From: Xanthomonas dyei
GTDB lineage: Bacteria > Pseudomonadota > Gammaproteobacteria > Xanthomonadales > Xanthomonadaceae
Direction: 5' to 3'
Length of the DNA stretch: 64,000 nucleotides
NCBI RefSeq assembly: GCF_002939865.1
Contig: NZ_MDEE01000006.1
Coordinates: 1-64,000 of the forward strand
Within the stretch, counting starts at the first letter, position 1; the number at the start of each line of letters is the position of its first letter. The position numbers and the translations under genes were made by a program. Under the pieces are notes generated by a model that had not been told where the DNA came from, did not search any database, and was given only the letters and a program-made list of their open reading frames with translations. Positions 1 to 9,765 of this stretch are shown here, piece after piece.

Positions 1-1
1 G

Positions 2-67
2 AAATGGCGAAACTCCGAAGATCCAAACGCGATTCTCCGGAACGATGCGGACATTCTGCCCTCTTAG
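2..67 (+). CDS. C-terminal end of an unidentified protein (partial)
   Basis: The frame is open from the left edge of the window to a TAG at 65-67. It encodes about 21 residues ending in NDADILPS. The strong hairpin with a T-rich tail 30 bases later supports this as the real 3' end of a plus-strand gene. The fragment is too short to assign a family, and the reading is inferred from the frame plus the terminator. Confidence 0.35.
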   Translation, partial: KWRNSEDPNAILRNDADILPS

Positions 68-97
68 GCCTCGTTGTTCAGACCTTCCCTAAGGATG

Positions 98-130
98 AAC
101 AACACCGGCCGTTGGTCGGTGTTGTTTTGT
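98..130 (+). terminator. Rho-independent terminator
   Basis: The perfect 10-bp stem AACAACACCG / CGGTGTTGTT (98-107 and 117-126) has a 9-base loop and is followed by TTTTG on the plus strand (the last two stem bases are already T). It lies just after the partial gene ending at 67. On the minus strand there is no T-run, so it probably serves the plus-strand gene. Confidence 0.7.
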
Positions 131-209
131 CGGGGTCGGGTATTTGCACGGTGACTTCAATGCCATCGCGCCACACGCGCAGGGGCAGCGCCGCTGCTGC
201 CAGTGCCGA

Positions 210-1880
210 TCAACGGCTTTCCAGCGCCACGTCGTCTTGCTCGACGTTATCGGCATTGCGGACACCCGCCACCGCGATGGGTGCACTCGCCGGCTTGCGC
301 AGCGCTGGGGTGATCTGCGCGCGGAAGCGCCTGACCACCCACGTCTCATCGAGCAACGCAAACGCGAAGAAACCCAGCAAGGTGCCTGCGACCAGCGTGG
401 GCGCATGCGTAAACGTGCCAGGTAACAACAGACTGAGCCACAGGAAGATATTGGGCGAGGTCTGCAGCAGGTGAATATCCGCCGCAATGCCGGCGTCGAT
501 CTGCTTGCCGGTCACGCGCTGGTGCGCGCGCAAGTACATGGCACTGCCCACGCGGCACGCCAGCAATAGCGTAAACGGCAGCAGCAATGCTCCCCAGGCG
601 TACCAGCCGCCATCCATCAATGCGTGCACAAGTGCGGTTCCTTCGGTGCGCAGCCCGACCAGCAAGGCCATCGGCACCATCGTCAATGCGCCCACCCAGC
701 CCCAGTTGGTTGCGAGCTTGCCGGCCGCGATCGGGCGCGCCCGCCGCCATCCCTGTGCGGCCAGCGAGGGCAGCGCCAAGGCAAGCAGCAGCACCACGAA
801 GAACCGCTCCAGCGCATGCGCGTTGCCCAGCAGCTCGCGGTGATCCACAACCAACACCAGCAACAGCAGCGGCAGCAGCACCGACAACACCAACGTATAG
901 CGCGCTGCAAAGAAGTAATCGCCGCCGCGCGCCAGCGAGAAGGTCGGCACCGACAACGCTGGCGGCACGATCAATAGCAGGCCGATCACATGGATCCATT
1001 CGTTCTGGAACTGTGTGAGCAACAGCATGGCGCAGAGCGCGCGTGCCACGCTGATCACGCACAGCGCAATGTTCTCCGGCCCTCGCGTCAACCGCAAGGC
1101 GCCGGCCTCGATGCGTACCGACAGGAAAAACGCATTGACTGCCAGCAAGACGACGATGGCCGTAGTGCTGGCAATATGTGGCACTCGCACGCCTGCGCAC
1201 GACAGCGCGAATCCGCCTAGCGCGGCCAGTAACATCCATTGCAGGAGATGGATTTCGGCTTGCTCGCCCAGATAGTTCATGCGTGAGGAACTGCGCGCAG
1301 TCATCTGCTTGAGCTCGTCCCACGACAGCGGCCGGGAGTTGGGCAGCCGGAAGTCGATGTAGTCGGCAGGTGGCAGGCCGGAGGCGATCAGCGCAAACAC
1401 CTCGACGATGTATTTGTGCGCCACCACCAGCACCTGCTTGCCTTGCCTGTCCAATGGCGCAAGCACGGTATCGTAATAATGTTTGCAGCGGGCATACATG
1501 TCCATCCAGTGTTCGCCATCGGGTGGCGCGCCGTCGGCATCGTGGAAGCAGGCGTCGTAGAGGCGGTGGCCGATCGACTTCTTGATCAGCGTTTTGTTTT
1601 TGCCGGCGAAGATGCCGAAGTCGCGCTCTACCAATGCAGCGCTGGTGATCACCTGCGGTGTCCCGGTGACGCCTTCCAGGATGATGGCCGCGGTTACCTG
1701 CGCGCGTTCGAGCGTGGACACGTGGACCTGATCGAAGTGCAGCCCGCGTTGACGAACGTCGTCGGCTGCCTGGTGCGCCTGACGACGGCCCAGCGAGGTG
1801 AGTGGCGAGTTCTGCGCGCCTGCAAAATAGTTCTGTTCGTTTGCGAGCGACTCGCCATGACGGACGAAGTACAAAGGCAT
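210..1880 (-). CDS. Histidine phosphatase (PGAM-like) fused to a multi-pass membrane domain
   Basis: A 556-residue protein. The start at 1880 (MPLYFVRHGES) is chosen because the phosphatase motif begins immediately and GGAG sits 8 bases upstream. Residues 1 to about 200 form a histidine phosphatase domain: RHG near residue 7 for the phospho-histidine, a second arginine in a LERAQVTAA segment, and a late VVAHKYIVEV histidine. From about residue 225 to the end there are roughly eight to ten hydrophobic segments, so the second half is an inner-membrane domain. Segments such as PALSVPTFSLARGGD recall the bile-acid/sodium symporter fold, but that is a weak visual resemblance. Substrate and role are unknown. 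It probably acts on a cytoplasmic phospho-compound coupled to transport or signalling (inference). It stands alone, with no same-strand gene close by. Confidence 0.8.
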   Translation of the reverse strand: MPLYFVRHGESLANEQNYFAGAQNSPLTSLGRRQAHQAADDVRQRGLHFDQVHVSTLERAQVTAAIILEGVTGTPQVITSAALVERDFGIFAGKNKTLIKKSIGHRLYDACFHDADGAPPDGEHWMDMYARCKHYYDTVLAPLDRQGKQVLVVAHKYIVEVFALIASGLPPADYIDFRLPNSRPLSWDELKQMTARSSSRMNYLGEQAEIHLLQWMLLAALGGFALSCAGVRVPHIASTTAIVVLLAVNAFFLSVRIEAGALRLTRGPENIALCVISVARALCAMLLLTQFQNEWIHVIGLLLIVPPALSVPTFSLARGGDYFFAARYTLVLSVLLPLLLLVLVVDHRELLGNAHALERFFVVLLLALALPSLAAQGWRRARPIAAGKLATNWGWVGALTMVPMALLVGLRTEGTALVHALMDGGWYAWGALLLPFTLLLACRVGSAMYLRAHQRVTGKQIDAGIAADIHLLQTSPNIFLWLSLLLPGTFTHAPTLVAGTLLGFFAFALLDETWVVRRFRAQITPALRKPASAPIAVAGVRNADNVEQDDVALESR

Positions 1881-2508
1881 GGGCTGGGCTCCGGTAATGC
1901 ACCACTGATCGGTGAGTCCGGTAGCGTTGCAACACGAGTTGCCGACACGGCGCCTGCACAGCTGCCAGGCGACCGCTGATGGATGCGGCATAGGCCGCGT
2001 ATCCGTCGGTGCCTCGCGCCGTCGGCCCATGTGACGGTTACTTGCGACGTTGTGTCGATCATTGCTCATGCGGCAAGGCCATCGGCTCGCGGTCAACCGG
2101 CTGCATGCCATGTGGGCAAGTGGGCAGCATGCATCCGATTGCCAGTAGGTCCGGCGAGCCGGGCGTTCCGTTGCAACGCGCACGCTGTTTTTATCGATCG
2201 ATTCATCTGCTGAGCAAGAATGTGTCGATCGCACCGGTTGCGTCATGCCTGCGCGTCATCGAGCGCGGCGACATGCGCGCAGTGCCGTTGCGCGATGCGA
2301 AGCGGTCGTGCTGCCTGCAAACGCACAACCCCTGCGCACGCGGAATGCGGCGCAGGGGTTGGTTGATGCGTTCAACAACACGTGGCGATCACGCAGCGTT
2401 CCTATTGGTCGCCTGCTTGCGATATCTGGTTACTTACTGGTGCGCAGGTGCGATGTACATCACCTGCTCATGCAGGCAACGCCGGTCGGCGCATTTCTGC
2501 GGTCGGGA
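1881..2508. other. Intergenic region without a convincing gene
   Basis: About 630 bases separate the amylase stop from the start of the phosphatase fusion. Open frames here have poor composition and no ribosome-binding sites. The only clear structure is the inverted repeat at 2327-2360. The half next to 1880 should carry the promoter of the fusion gene, but I could not pick out good -35/-10 boxes. Confidence 0.5.
2327..2360 (-). terminator. Hairpin, likely terminator of the amylase gene
   Basis: Perfect 11-bp arms AACCCCTGCGC (2327-2337) and GCGCAGGGGTT (2350-2360) surround a 12-base loop, about 150 bases after the amylase stop in its direction of transcription. The tail on the minus strand is only weakly T-rich (GTTTG), so termination is plausible but unproven. 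Confidence 0.45.
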
Positions 2509-3936
2509 TTAGCGCCGCCACATCCGCGTGCCGCGTGCCGGCAGGGTAAACGTGTAGGAGCCGCTGGTGATGCGCACCACGTTGCCCGAGCCCAGCGCGT
2601 CCACGTAGTCTGCATTCCAGTAAAGCACGCTGTTGTTCATGCCGACGGTGGTGGTGACCGGGTTGCCGCATTTGTTGATGCCCACGATGCCCAGGCTGCC
2701 GCGACGGAACAGGATGTGGCAGGAACTGGACGACAACACCTGCATATCGGTGCCCTGCACGCCATTGTGGAAGCCGATCATGCGGCGCAGGTCGTCGCGC
2801 TGGTAGGCGTTGACCCAACGGTTGTCGCCGCTCTCGTTGTTGTCGGTGTAGACCATCGGCATGCCGCCGTTTCGGCCGATCAGATACGCATAGGCCAGGG
2901 TTTCGTCGACCGGGTCGAGAATGGCGTAACGGAAGCCGTCGTTGTTGGGAATGTCGTGAGTGATGGCGAAAGTCACCGCGCGATTGCCCGGCAATGCCTG
3001 GCCGCTGCTGGCCGGGTCCACCAGCTGCTGCATGCTGGCACCGACCGCGAATGCATTGCGCACTGCGTTGAACAACGGAAAGTCGTAGGCTGCATGCGGC
3101 GTGGATTGCAGATATGGCGCCAGAAACTGATCGTAATCGCCATTGCCGGTGCCGCCGCCGGTGATCACTTCGCCGAACACATAGACGCCGGAGCGGATGC
3201 CGGCATCGAACACGCGGTTCAGATGATCGAAGGTCATGTGCTTGGCCGCATCCACGCGGAAGCCGGTCACGCCCAGGCCCTTGAGTGCCTGCAGATAGGC
3301 GCGCTGCTGTTGCACCACCCAGTCGTTACCGACCAGATCCGGCAAGCCCGGGTCGCTGCCGCCGCCGCAGATGCGGTAATTGCGCACCTGGAAGGCGTCG
3401 TTGTAGTTGGTGATGCACTGCGCCGGGCCAAAGTCGCTGGCGCTCAGAAAGTTCGACTGCAAGGTGCCGAACAGGCGCAGCGCATCGTAACGTCCCGGGT
3501 TGGCTGCGTACTGCGACAACACCGCACTGCCGGGGTAGTTGAGGTCCGAGCGCGTCGCCGCTTCGTTGGCCATGTGGTTGAGCACCACGTCGGCATAGGT
3601 TTCCACGCCATTGTTGGCCAGCGCCTGCACAATGCGCGAAAACGCAGCGGTGTCGCCCAGCGGGCCGTCGATCACGCGCAGATCCTGCGGTTGATAGCGC
3701 GCCCACCACGCGCTGCCTTGCGAACGATAGGCCGGGGCCACCAGCACCTTGCGATAGCCGGCATCGGCGATCTGTTTGGCGCGTGCTTCCACGGTGGCGT
3801 ATGGCCAGTTGAAGGCATGCAGGATGACATCGGCCTGCACATTGGCGGTGGTCAGCAGCAAGACCAGCGCTGTCAGCAGCAGGCGGCCGCATCGCTGCAT
3901 GAGCGAGGGTGGAGCATGAGCAGGCGTATTGCGCAT
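2509..3936 (-). CDS. amy: Secreted alpha-amylase (glycoside hydrolase family 13)
   Basis: A 475-residue enzyme that hydrolyses internal alpha-1,4 bonds of starch outside the cell. The start at 3936 is chosen for the upstream GGAG 9 bases away; the protein then opens with a long signal peptide (RCGRLLLTALVLLLTTANVQA) cut before ADVILHAF. The family's catalytic triad is visible: nucleophile Asp about 229 in GFRVDAAKH, acid/base Glu about 256 in FGEVITGG, and transition-state Asp about 328 in THDIPNND. ADVVLNHMAN is the first conserved region. Length and sequence match the single-domain alpha-amylase known from Xanthomonas campestris, as I recall it. The gene has its own promoter region (3937-4411), and nothing nearby belongs to starch metabolism. 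Confidence 0.95.
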   Translation of the reverse strand: MRNTPAHAPPSLMQRCGRLLLTALVLLLTTANVQADVILHAFNWPYATVEARAKQIADAGYRKVLVAPAYRSQGSAWWARYQPQDLRVIDGPLGDTAAFSRIVQALANNGVETYADVVLNHMANEAATRSDLNYPGSAVLSQYAANPGRYDALRLFGTLQSNFLSASDFGPAQCITNYNDAFQVRNYRICGGGSDPGLPDLVGNDWVVQQQRAYLQALKGLGVTGFRVDAAKHMTFDHLNRVFDAGIRSGVYVFGEVITGGGTGNGDYDQFLAPYLQSTPHAAYDFPLFNAVRNAFAVGASMQQLVDPASSGQALPGNRAVTFAITHDIPNNDGFRYAILDPVDETLAYAYLIGRNGGMPMVYTDNNESGDNRWVNAYQRDDLRRMIGFHNGVQGTDMQVLSSSSCHILFRRGSLGIVGINKCGNPVTTTVGMNNSVLYWNADYVDALGSGNVVRITSGSYTFTLPARGTRMWRR

Positions 3937-4411
3937 CGGATGGTTCTCCAGTCGGTAAGCGCGAGCATCCGCGCAGTCCGCGATGCCCACATCAAGGCCT
4001 CCGGCCCCTGTTCCGGAAAGCGCGCGCACGGCGTGCAGCGCGCGGTGATGCTAAGCGCGCATCGCGCCGCAACATCGCTGGTGTGCATACGTATTCAATG
4101 CAGCGAACCGCCAAACTGCGCGCAGGGTTCGACAGCGACAGCGTGGTTGGTCGCACAAACGCGCCCCTTCCGCTGCGGCTGGTGCGCGTTGCATCACGCT
4201 GGGGTGTCTGCGCGGCTAACGCGGGTGGTTAGCGACGTATTGCCATCGACGATGGCCATCGCAGTCGTGGGATGCTGCAGTCAGTGCTAGCGGTGTTCGC
4301 TAGGCAGCGTGATTGCGCTCGACGTTGCAACGTATTTGAAGCTGCCTTGAGCGGTCTACGCAACAACACTGGGCAGAAACGTCGTAAACACCATGTATTG
4401 CAGCGCAGTGC
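3937..4411. other. Upstream region of the amylase gene, no gene seen
   Basis: Roughly 475 bases between the amylase start and the hairpin that follows the zinc-ribbon gene. No open frame here looks coding. It must contain the amylase promoter. In Xanthomonas, extracellular enzyme genes are often under the CRP-like regulator Clp, but I could not identify a convincing TGTGA-N6-TCACA site by eye. Confidence 0.4.
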
Positions 4412-4437
4412 GCCGGTGCAGTACATGCTGCACCGGC
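4412..4437 (-). terminator. Perfect hairpin at the end of the zinc-ribbon gene
   Basis: GCCGGTGCAG (4412-4421) and CTGCACCGGC (4428-4437) pair perfectly over 10 bp around a 6-base loop, 13 bases past the minus-strand stop at 4451. There is no T-run afterwards, so it could be a terminator without a classical tail or a 3'-end stabiliser. Confidence 0.45.
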
Positions 4438-4450
4438 TGGCGAAGGGTAC

Positions 4451-5092
4451 TCAGCGATACACGTGGCGGAGCTCATCGCGTGTGTGCAAATCCTGCAGTT
4501 TGCTCAGCGGTAGCTCGATGTGTTCGTCGGTGTAATACGCCGGCTGCTTGGCGGCGCTGCCGCCCGCATCGCGCTCGGCGCCCTTCCACTTGCTGAAGCC
4601 CTTTTGCGGCAGGGCCAGGGTGATGGTTTCGCCACTGACGCTCTGCACCCGCACCACACCGTAGGCGTGTCCATCGTAGGCGCCGGGCACCACCGTCTGC
4701 AGGTCCACGGTGTACAAGTCGCCCGCCGCAGGCTGCGCCAGCAGCGCGTTGTCCTGCTTGGATGTCTGCGAGGCGCTGTAGGCGCCAAAAACCACCAGGA
4801 TCGCAATCAACCCGAGCAGCACCAGCCCGCCAAACCTGCGGTAGGCAGGAATCGGCGGCTTGCCCTGGGACGCTTCGAAGGTTTTGGTGTCCAGCAGGGT
4901 GCTGTGGTTGCAGCCGTCGCACACGCGCAGGTACTGCTTCTTGGTGACCCAGCTGAAGATGTACCAAAGGTGCGCATAGCGGTAATGCAGGACATTGCGA
5001 AAACTGCGCTGTTGCGCGCATTGGTCGCAATGCGCGCCGTCGGCGGCGCCGAGTGCGATGACGTCGCCGCCCGATCCCCAGATGATCATCAT
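4451..5092 (-). CDS. Zinc-ribbon protein with one membrane segment, function unknown
   Basis: About 213 residues. Two adjacent ATG codons (5092 and 5089) follow AAGGA; the second has the better spacing, and choosing between them changes only one residue. The N-terminal part holds two CxxC pairs (HCDQC near 22-25 and VCDGC near 58-61), typical of a zinc ribbon. A hydrophobic helix (GLVLLGLIAILVVFGAY) near residues 90-107 follows, then a polar C-terminal domain of about 100 residues. It is probably an inner-membrane protein with a cytoplasmic zinc ribbon. I do not recognise a named family for the C-terminal part. The start region is divergent from the DUF2058 gene. Confidence 0.7.
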   Translation of the reverse strand: MMIIWGSGGDVIALGAADGAHCDQCAQQRSFRNVLHYRYAHLWYIFSWVTKKQYLRVCDGCNHSTLLDTKTFEASQGKPPIPAYRRFGGLVLLGLIAILVVFGAYSASQTSKQDNALLAQPAAGDLYTVDLQTVVPGAYDGHAYGVVRVQSVSGETITLALPQKGFSKWKGAERDAGGSAAKQPAYYTDEHIELPLSKLQDLHTRDELRHVYR

Positions 5093-5247
5093 TCGTCCTT
5101 GAACTATATGGAAGTGGTACATCATAAGCGCTGTTTAGCCGGTCGCGCACCTGTCGGGCGCCTCGCGGCGGGGGATAGCGACGGGCCGGACCGGCCACGC
5201 AGGTGCCTGGCGCCGGTCGCGTTAAACTAGCCGCTAGTCCACTGTCG

Positions 5248-5802
5248 ATGTCGCCCATGCGTAATCCACTGCAAGAACAGCTGCTCAAGGCTGGCCTGGT
5301 CAAAAAAGCCCAGGTGGACAAGGTTGCGCGCGAGCAGGTCAAGCAACGGCACGCCAAGGGTGGAGCGGTCACCCCTGCCGATGCCGACAAGGTGGATGCG
5401 GCGCGCTTGCAGGCCGAGCGTGCCGAGCGCGATCGGGCGCTGGCCGAAGAACGCAACGCGCAGCTGCGCAAGCAGGAAGTGCTGGCGCAGGTGCGCCAGA
5501 TCGTGGAGACCAGCAAGGTCAAGCGCGAAGGCGAGATCGACTATCGCTTCAACGATGGCAGCGTCATCCGCAGCGTGCTGGTTAGTCCCGCGTTGCGCAG
5601 CCAATTGGCCAGTAGCGCATTGGTGATCGTGCGGCACGGCGACGGTTTCGAGCTGATTCCGCGCGTGGCTGCCGACAAGGTCTACAGCCGCGATCCAGGC
5701 ACTGTGGTGCTGGATCACGCCCGCAGCCCCGCGCCGCCATCGGGCGATAGCGACGATGACTATTACAGCCAGTTCAAGGTGCCTGACGATCTGATCTGGT
5801 AA
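5248..5802 (+). CDS. DUF2058 family protein (YaiL-like)
   Basis: 184 residues from the ATG at 5248; an in-frame ATG at 5257 (MRNPLQEQLLKAGLV) is nearly as good and matches the start of E. coli YaiL more closely. The N-terminal half is highly charged and helical, with many Lys, Arg, Glu and Ala residues, probably coiled coil. The second half (EIDYRFNDGSVIRSVLV) carries the conserved DUF2058 core. The tail is acidic (DSDDDYYSQFKVPDDLIW). The protein is soluble and cytoplasmic with no known biochemical role. A small palindrome (ACTAG CCG CTAGT, 5226-5238) lies just upstream in the divergent promoter area. Ribosome-binding signals are weak at both starts. Confidence 0.8.
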   Translation: MSPMRNPLQEQLLKAGLVKKAQVDKVAREQVKQRHAKGGAVTPADADKVDAARLQAERAERDRALAEERNAQLRKQEVLAQVRQIVETSKVKREGEIDYRFNDGSVIRSVLVSPALRSQLASSALVIVRHGDGFELIPRVAADKVYSRDPGTVVLDHARSPAPPSGDSDDDYYSQFKVPDDLIW

Positions 5803-5860
5803 GTGGTCGCGCGCAGCACTGCGCGTTACCCTGGCGCTCTTTGCCGCCGGCCCCGTTGCC

Positions 5861-6418
5861 ATGTCGATCGTTCTCACGCCGTTTGCCCGCCCCCGTTTGT
5901 TTCCGCGCGATGGCCGTCGCAATGCGATCCAGGACTGTACCGCCGAGCAGTTCATCCAGCATCTCAACGACACGCCACCGCTGCGCGTGATCGAAGGCTA
6001 CGCGGCGTTTTGCCAGCTGCATGTGCACCGCAACTGGACCAGCACCCGTTGCCTGACGGTACCGATCAGCGCAGAAAACCGTCACCTGCTGCGCTCCGGT
6101 TACGAAGCGCGCAACACGCAGGAATTGCCGGTGTTGGTGCGCTGGTTCGAAGGCGTCGAGCCGCCGGTCGCGCAGTACATGCTGCCGATCCTGTACAGCC
6201 GCGATCAGCTGGCCAAGGAAGGCGCACCCATCGATGCGGACTGGGGCGTGGTCGGTTGCCTCTACACCGCCGAGCCGGACGAAATCCCGATGACGCCGAT
6301 CACCATGTTGCGCAATGCGCTAGGCGTGGAAGAGGGCGGCTCGGGCGTGCCGCTGGATCGCGACGCGTATCGACGCAGCGTGGCGTTCTGGGAGCGCAAT
6401 GCGAATTGGAGGCCCTAG
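5861..6418 (+). CDS. DUF3228 family protein
   Basis: 185 residues starting MSIVLTPFARPRLFPRDGR. It follows the DUF2058 gene by about 60 bases and may share its transcript. The sequence resembles the DUF3228 family of uncharacterised soluble proteins (conserved stretches CTAEQFIQHLN, EARNTQELPVLVRW and DWGVVGCLYT). There is no signal peptide or membrane segment. Function is unknown. The family call rests on remembered sequence similarity. Confidence 0.75.
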   Translation: MSIVLTPFARPRLFPRDGRRNAIQDCTAEQFIQHLNDTPPLRVIEGYAAFCQLHVHRNWTSTRCLTVPISAENRHLLRSGYEARNTQELPVLVRWFEGVEPPVAQYMLPILYSRDQLAKEGAPIDADWGVVGCLYTAEPDEIPMTPITMLRNALGVEEGGSGVPLDRDAYRRSVAFWERNANWRP

Positions 6419-6606
6419 CGAGCGCCTACCTTGACTTGCGCCGCGCGGTTTCCCGCGCGGCATGAAAGGTCGACTGACCGGGAGTCCAGGCGTGTATCTG
6501 CTGTGCGGCGCCGCATTGCCGCCTGCGCAGGGCGTATTCAAGGGCGGCGCCGAGCTGTGTGTGTTTGTGTCAGGACGACAGTCGTTGTTTGTCGTTCGGC
6601 GCTTTT

Positions 6607-7200
6607 CTAGAACCGGTACTCGGCATTCATTGAGGCCCTGTCGGTGCTCAGGTCCACGTCGAATTTCTTGGCGTTGTAATGGTCGTAATTGACGCCAACG
6701 CTGAAATGCTCGCCCAGGTTGTAGCCAACGCCGGCACCTGCATACCACGATAGCTTGTCCAGGTCGGAGCGGTCCGACACGGTGTCATTGCTCAAACCTT
6801 GACCCTTCCAGCCATACAGCCCGCCGCGCATGCTGGCATACCATTTGTCGCCCAGTGCGAAGTGCTGATTCACACCGACCGTCCACCCTCGCAGTTGGCT
6901 CTCGTCTTCCACGACTGCGCCACTGTTGAACAGATTCTTGGCCTGGATATTGCCAAGATCGTTGTAGCCAGCTTCCAGGCCAATGGAAAGCCAAGGAAAC
7001 AGCATGTTCCAGCGATAGCCGGCGGAAACGTTGTAACCGGTATCGCTGCCATCGTACGGCCCGCTCTTGAGCGAGGTGCGGCCAACGCCTCCGTTGACGA
7101 ACCAGCCCGATCCGTCGCCGGGAGCGGTCTGTGCAGAGACGTCGGACACGGCTGTCAACGCCAGGACCGAAAGGACTAACGCGACCATGGTGTTTTTCAT
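6607..7200 (-). CDS. Small outer-membrane beta-barrel protein
   Basis: 197 residues from the ATG at 7200, with GAGAA upstream. A clear signal peptide (MKNTMVALVLSVLALTAVSDVSA) is cleaved before QTAPGDGSG. The mature part alternates glycine- and aromatic-rich strands (NGGVGRTSLKSG, GYNVSAGYRWN, YAGAGVGYNLG) and ends in ...NAEYRF. The terminal phenylalanine is the signature recognised by the BAM complex. This is the 8-stranded OmpA-like/OmpW-like barrel type (outer membrane protein beta-barrel domain). There is no peptidoglycan-binding domain. The transported substrate or adhesive role is unknown. It stands alone. Confidence 0.85.
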   Translation of the reverse strand: MKNTMVALVLSVLALTAVSDVSAQTAPGDGSGWFVNGGVGRTSLKSGPYDGSDTGYNVSAGYRWNMLFPWLSIGLEAGYNDLGNIQAKNLFNSGAVVEDESQLRGWTVGVNQHFALGDKWYASMRGGLYGWKGQGLSNDTVSDRSDLDKLSWYAGAGVGYNLGEHFSVGVNYDHYNAKKFDVDLSTDRASMNAEYRF

Positions 7201-7263
7201 GAAAAGTTCTCTTGATTGAGTCATCACGCTGAAGAAGGCACGAATGCACGCTGCGCGAGGCAC

Positions 7264-8104
7264 TAACGTGGCAGCGCGAGACTAGTGAGCGGAGTTTGGA
7301 AAGTTGTTAGCCATCGGCGCACGTGCGCAACCGCGCACCATGAGACATGAAGCAAGGTCCTTCGGCCGTGCATCTTGGCCGATCGGTTCAATCGCGCATG
7401 ACGCGAAACTGCGCTTGTGCAGACCTATCGAGTGTCTATCAACCTCGCCGATACCGCAGTTCTTGAGATCACGGCAGAGCGGTTGGCACGCATGCTGCCG
7501 CAACGGCATGGCTGACCAGTGGATGGGAGCATGATGTTTTGCGGGCGCTGGACGCATGTGTGTTGCTCATGGTCTAGCCAATCCCGATTTCCGGTTGGTC
7601 CTGACCACCCCAGGTGCGTGTGCGTATCGGCACGTGAAGCTGTCTTTCGTCACGTAGATGAGCGAACACGCCAGCCGGCGTCCAGCCACCGAGCGCGTCG
7701 GCGAAAGATAATTGCAGCGATTGAAGATATGTCGGTGCTTCGCACAGTGCGCCCTGCGTGTCATAGGTCATACAGATGCCATGGCCTGTCTGGATTCCTG
7801 CAACGAGAAGTTGCTTGGGTAGCGGGCCCGGCGGACACACAACAGCGGATGCTGTCTTCGATGATGGCCTCGACGTATTGGGTGGATGTTTTCAACGAAG
7901 CAGCTCCATTTGTGCAAGGCGCGATATCGGCTCTGCTGCAGATGGACAGGTTCGGCACGTTCGATGGGCGGCATGCGACAGGCTGTTGTCGTGCCCAGGC
8001 ATGGCCTGCTGCTGGCGCAAGCGTCCCATGCCCAAGGGATTCGTTTGCCGAGTGTGGCGGGCAATGTGGCCGCGATCGAACGCCCGATTAGGTCATCGCA
8101 AACG
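7264..8104. other. Gene-poor stretch before ahcY, possible decayed gene
   Basis: About 840 bases with visibly lower GC than the neighbours. Short open frames overlap in several frames on both strands and none has a good start signal. On the minus strand, protein-like stretches in different frames (around 7840-7958 and 7574-7840) could be one frameshifted gene. No promoter or repeat was recognised. Confidence 0.4.
7574..7840 (-). CDS. Doubtful small hypothetical protein or gene remnant
   Basis: An 88-codon frame with more natural amino-acid composition than the surrounding shadows (segments such as GHGICMTYDTQGALCEAP and SFADALGGWTPAGVFAHL). The upstream frame at 7761-7958 also looks protein-like over its first half, but in a different phase, which suggests a frameshifted longer gene. 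No ribosome-binding site, low GC at third positions, no recognised family. Treat it as a candidate only. Confidence 0.2.
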   Translation of the reverse strand: MCPPGPLPKQLLVAGIQTGHGICMTYDTQGALCEAPTYLQSLQLSFADALGGWTPAGVFAHLRDERQLHVPIRTRTWGGQDQPEIGIG

Positions 8105-8129
8105 AAAACGGGCGCCTTGCGGCGCCCGT
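8105..8129 (-). terminator. Rho-independent terminator of ahcY
   Basis: On the minus strand the stem ACGGGCGCC / GGCGCCCGT (8108-8116 and 8121-8129) has a GCAA loop and runs into TTTTCGTTT. It lies about 40 bases after the ahcY stop at 8171. Confidence 0.85.
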
Positions 8130-8170
8130 CTGTTTCAAATCGTTGCAAGGGCGATCACTCGCCCCATCAC

Positions 8171-9613
<1,443 letters not shown>

Positions 9614-9650
9614 GCAATTGCTCCGGTAGGCAGGCGAATGTCTGCAATTC

Positions 9651-9760
9651 CGGGCGCCGTTGAACGAGAAATCCCTGTCGAGCCTGGCCGTATGTGTCTG
9701 CACGGTTGGTGCAGTTGGCAGATCGATCTGCCATAGCGGTCGCAGCGCCCCTCGACGAGG
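9651..9760 (-). ncRNA. SAH riboswitch in the ahcY leader
   Basis: The minus-strand leader contains the hallmark blocks of the SAH riboswitch in order: GAGGGGCGCTGCGACCGC, then CCAGGCTCG, then AACGGCGCCCG, with an internal hairpin between the first two (GGCAGATCGATCTGCC). The GGCGCC block can pair with the GGCGC of the first block. The class is known to turn on ahcY when SAH accumulates. Between the aptamer and the start codon, AATTGC (minus complement of 9644-9649) can pair with GCAATT (complement of 9616-9621), closing a hairpin over the GGAG ribosome-binding site. This suggests control at translation (inference). Confidence 0.92.
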
Positions 9761-9765
9761 GTCAG

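Noticed and set aside
1881..2246. Longer N-terminus for the histidine phosphatase fusion
   Set aside because: The extra 122 residues are Cys/Arg/His-rich and low in hydrophobics. The start at 1880 has a ribosome-binding site and begins exactly at the phosphatase fold.
2245..4290. Very long plus-strand open frame opposite the amylase gene
   Set aside because: Its translation is rich in His, Val and Ala and has no motif. The opposite strand holds a full amylase with catalytic residues, so it is a shadow of high-GC coding DNA.
7350..7420. Possible PIP box (TTCGx-N15-TTCGx) in the gene-poor stretch
   Set aside because: A TTCGG is present but no second TTCG lies at the required spacing, and no effector-like gene follows.
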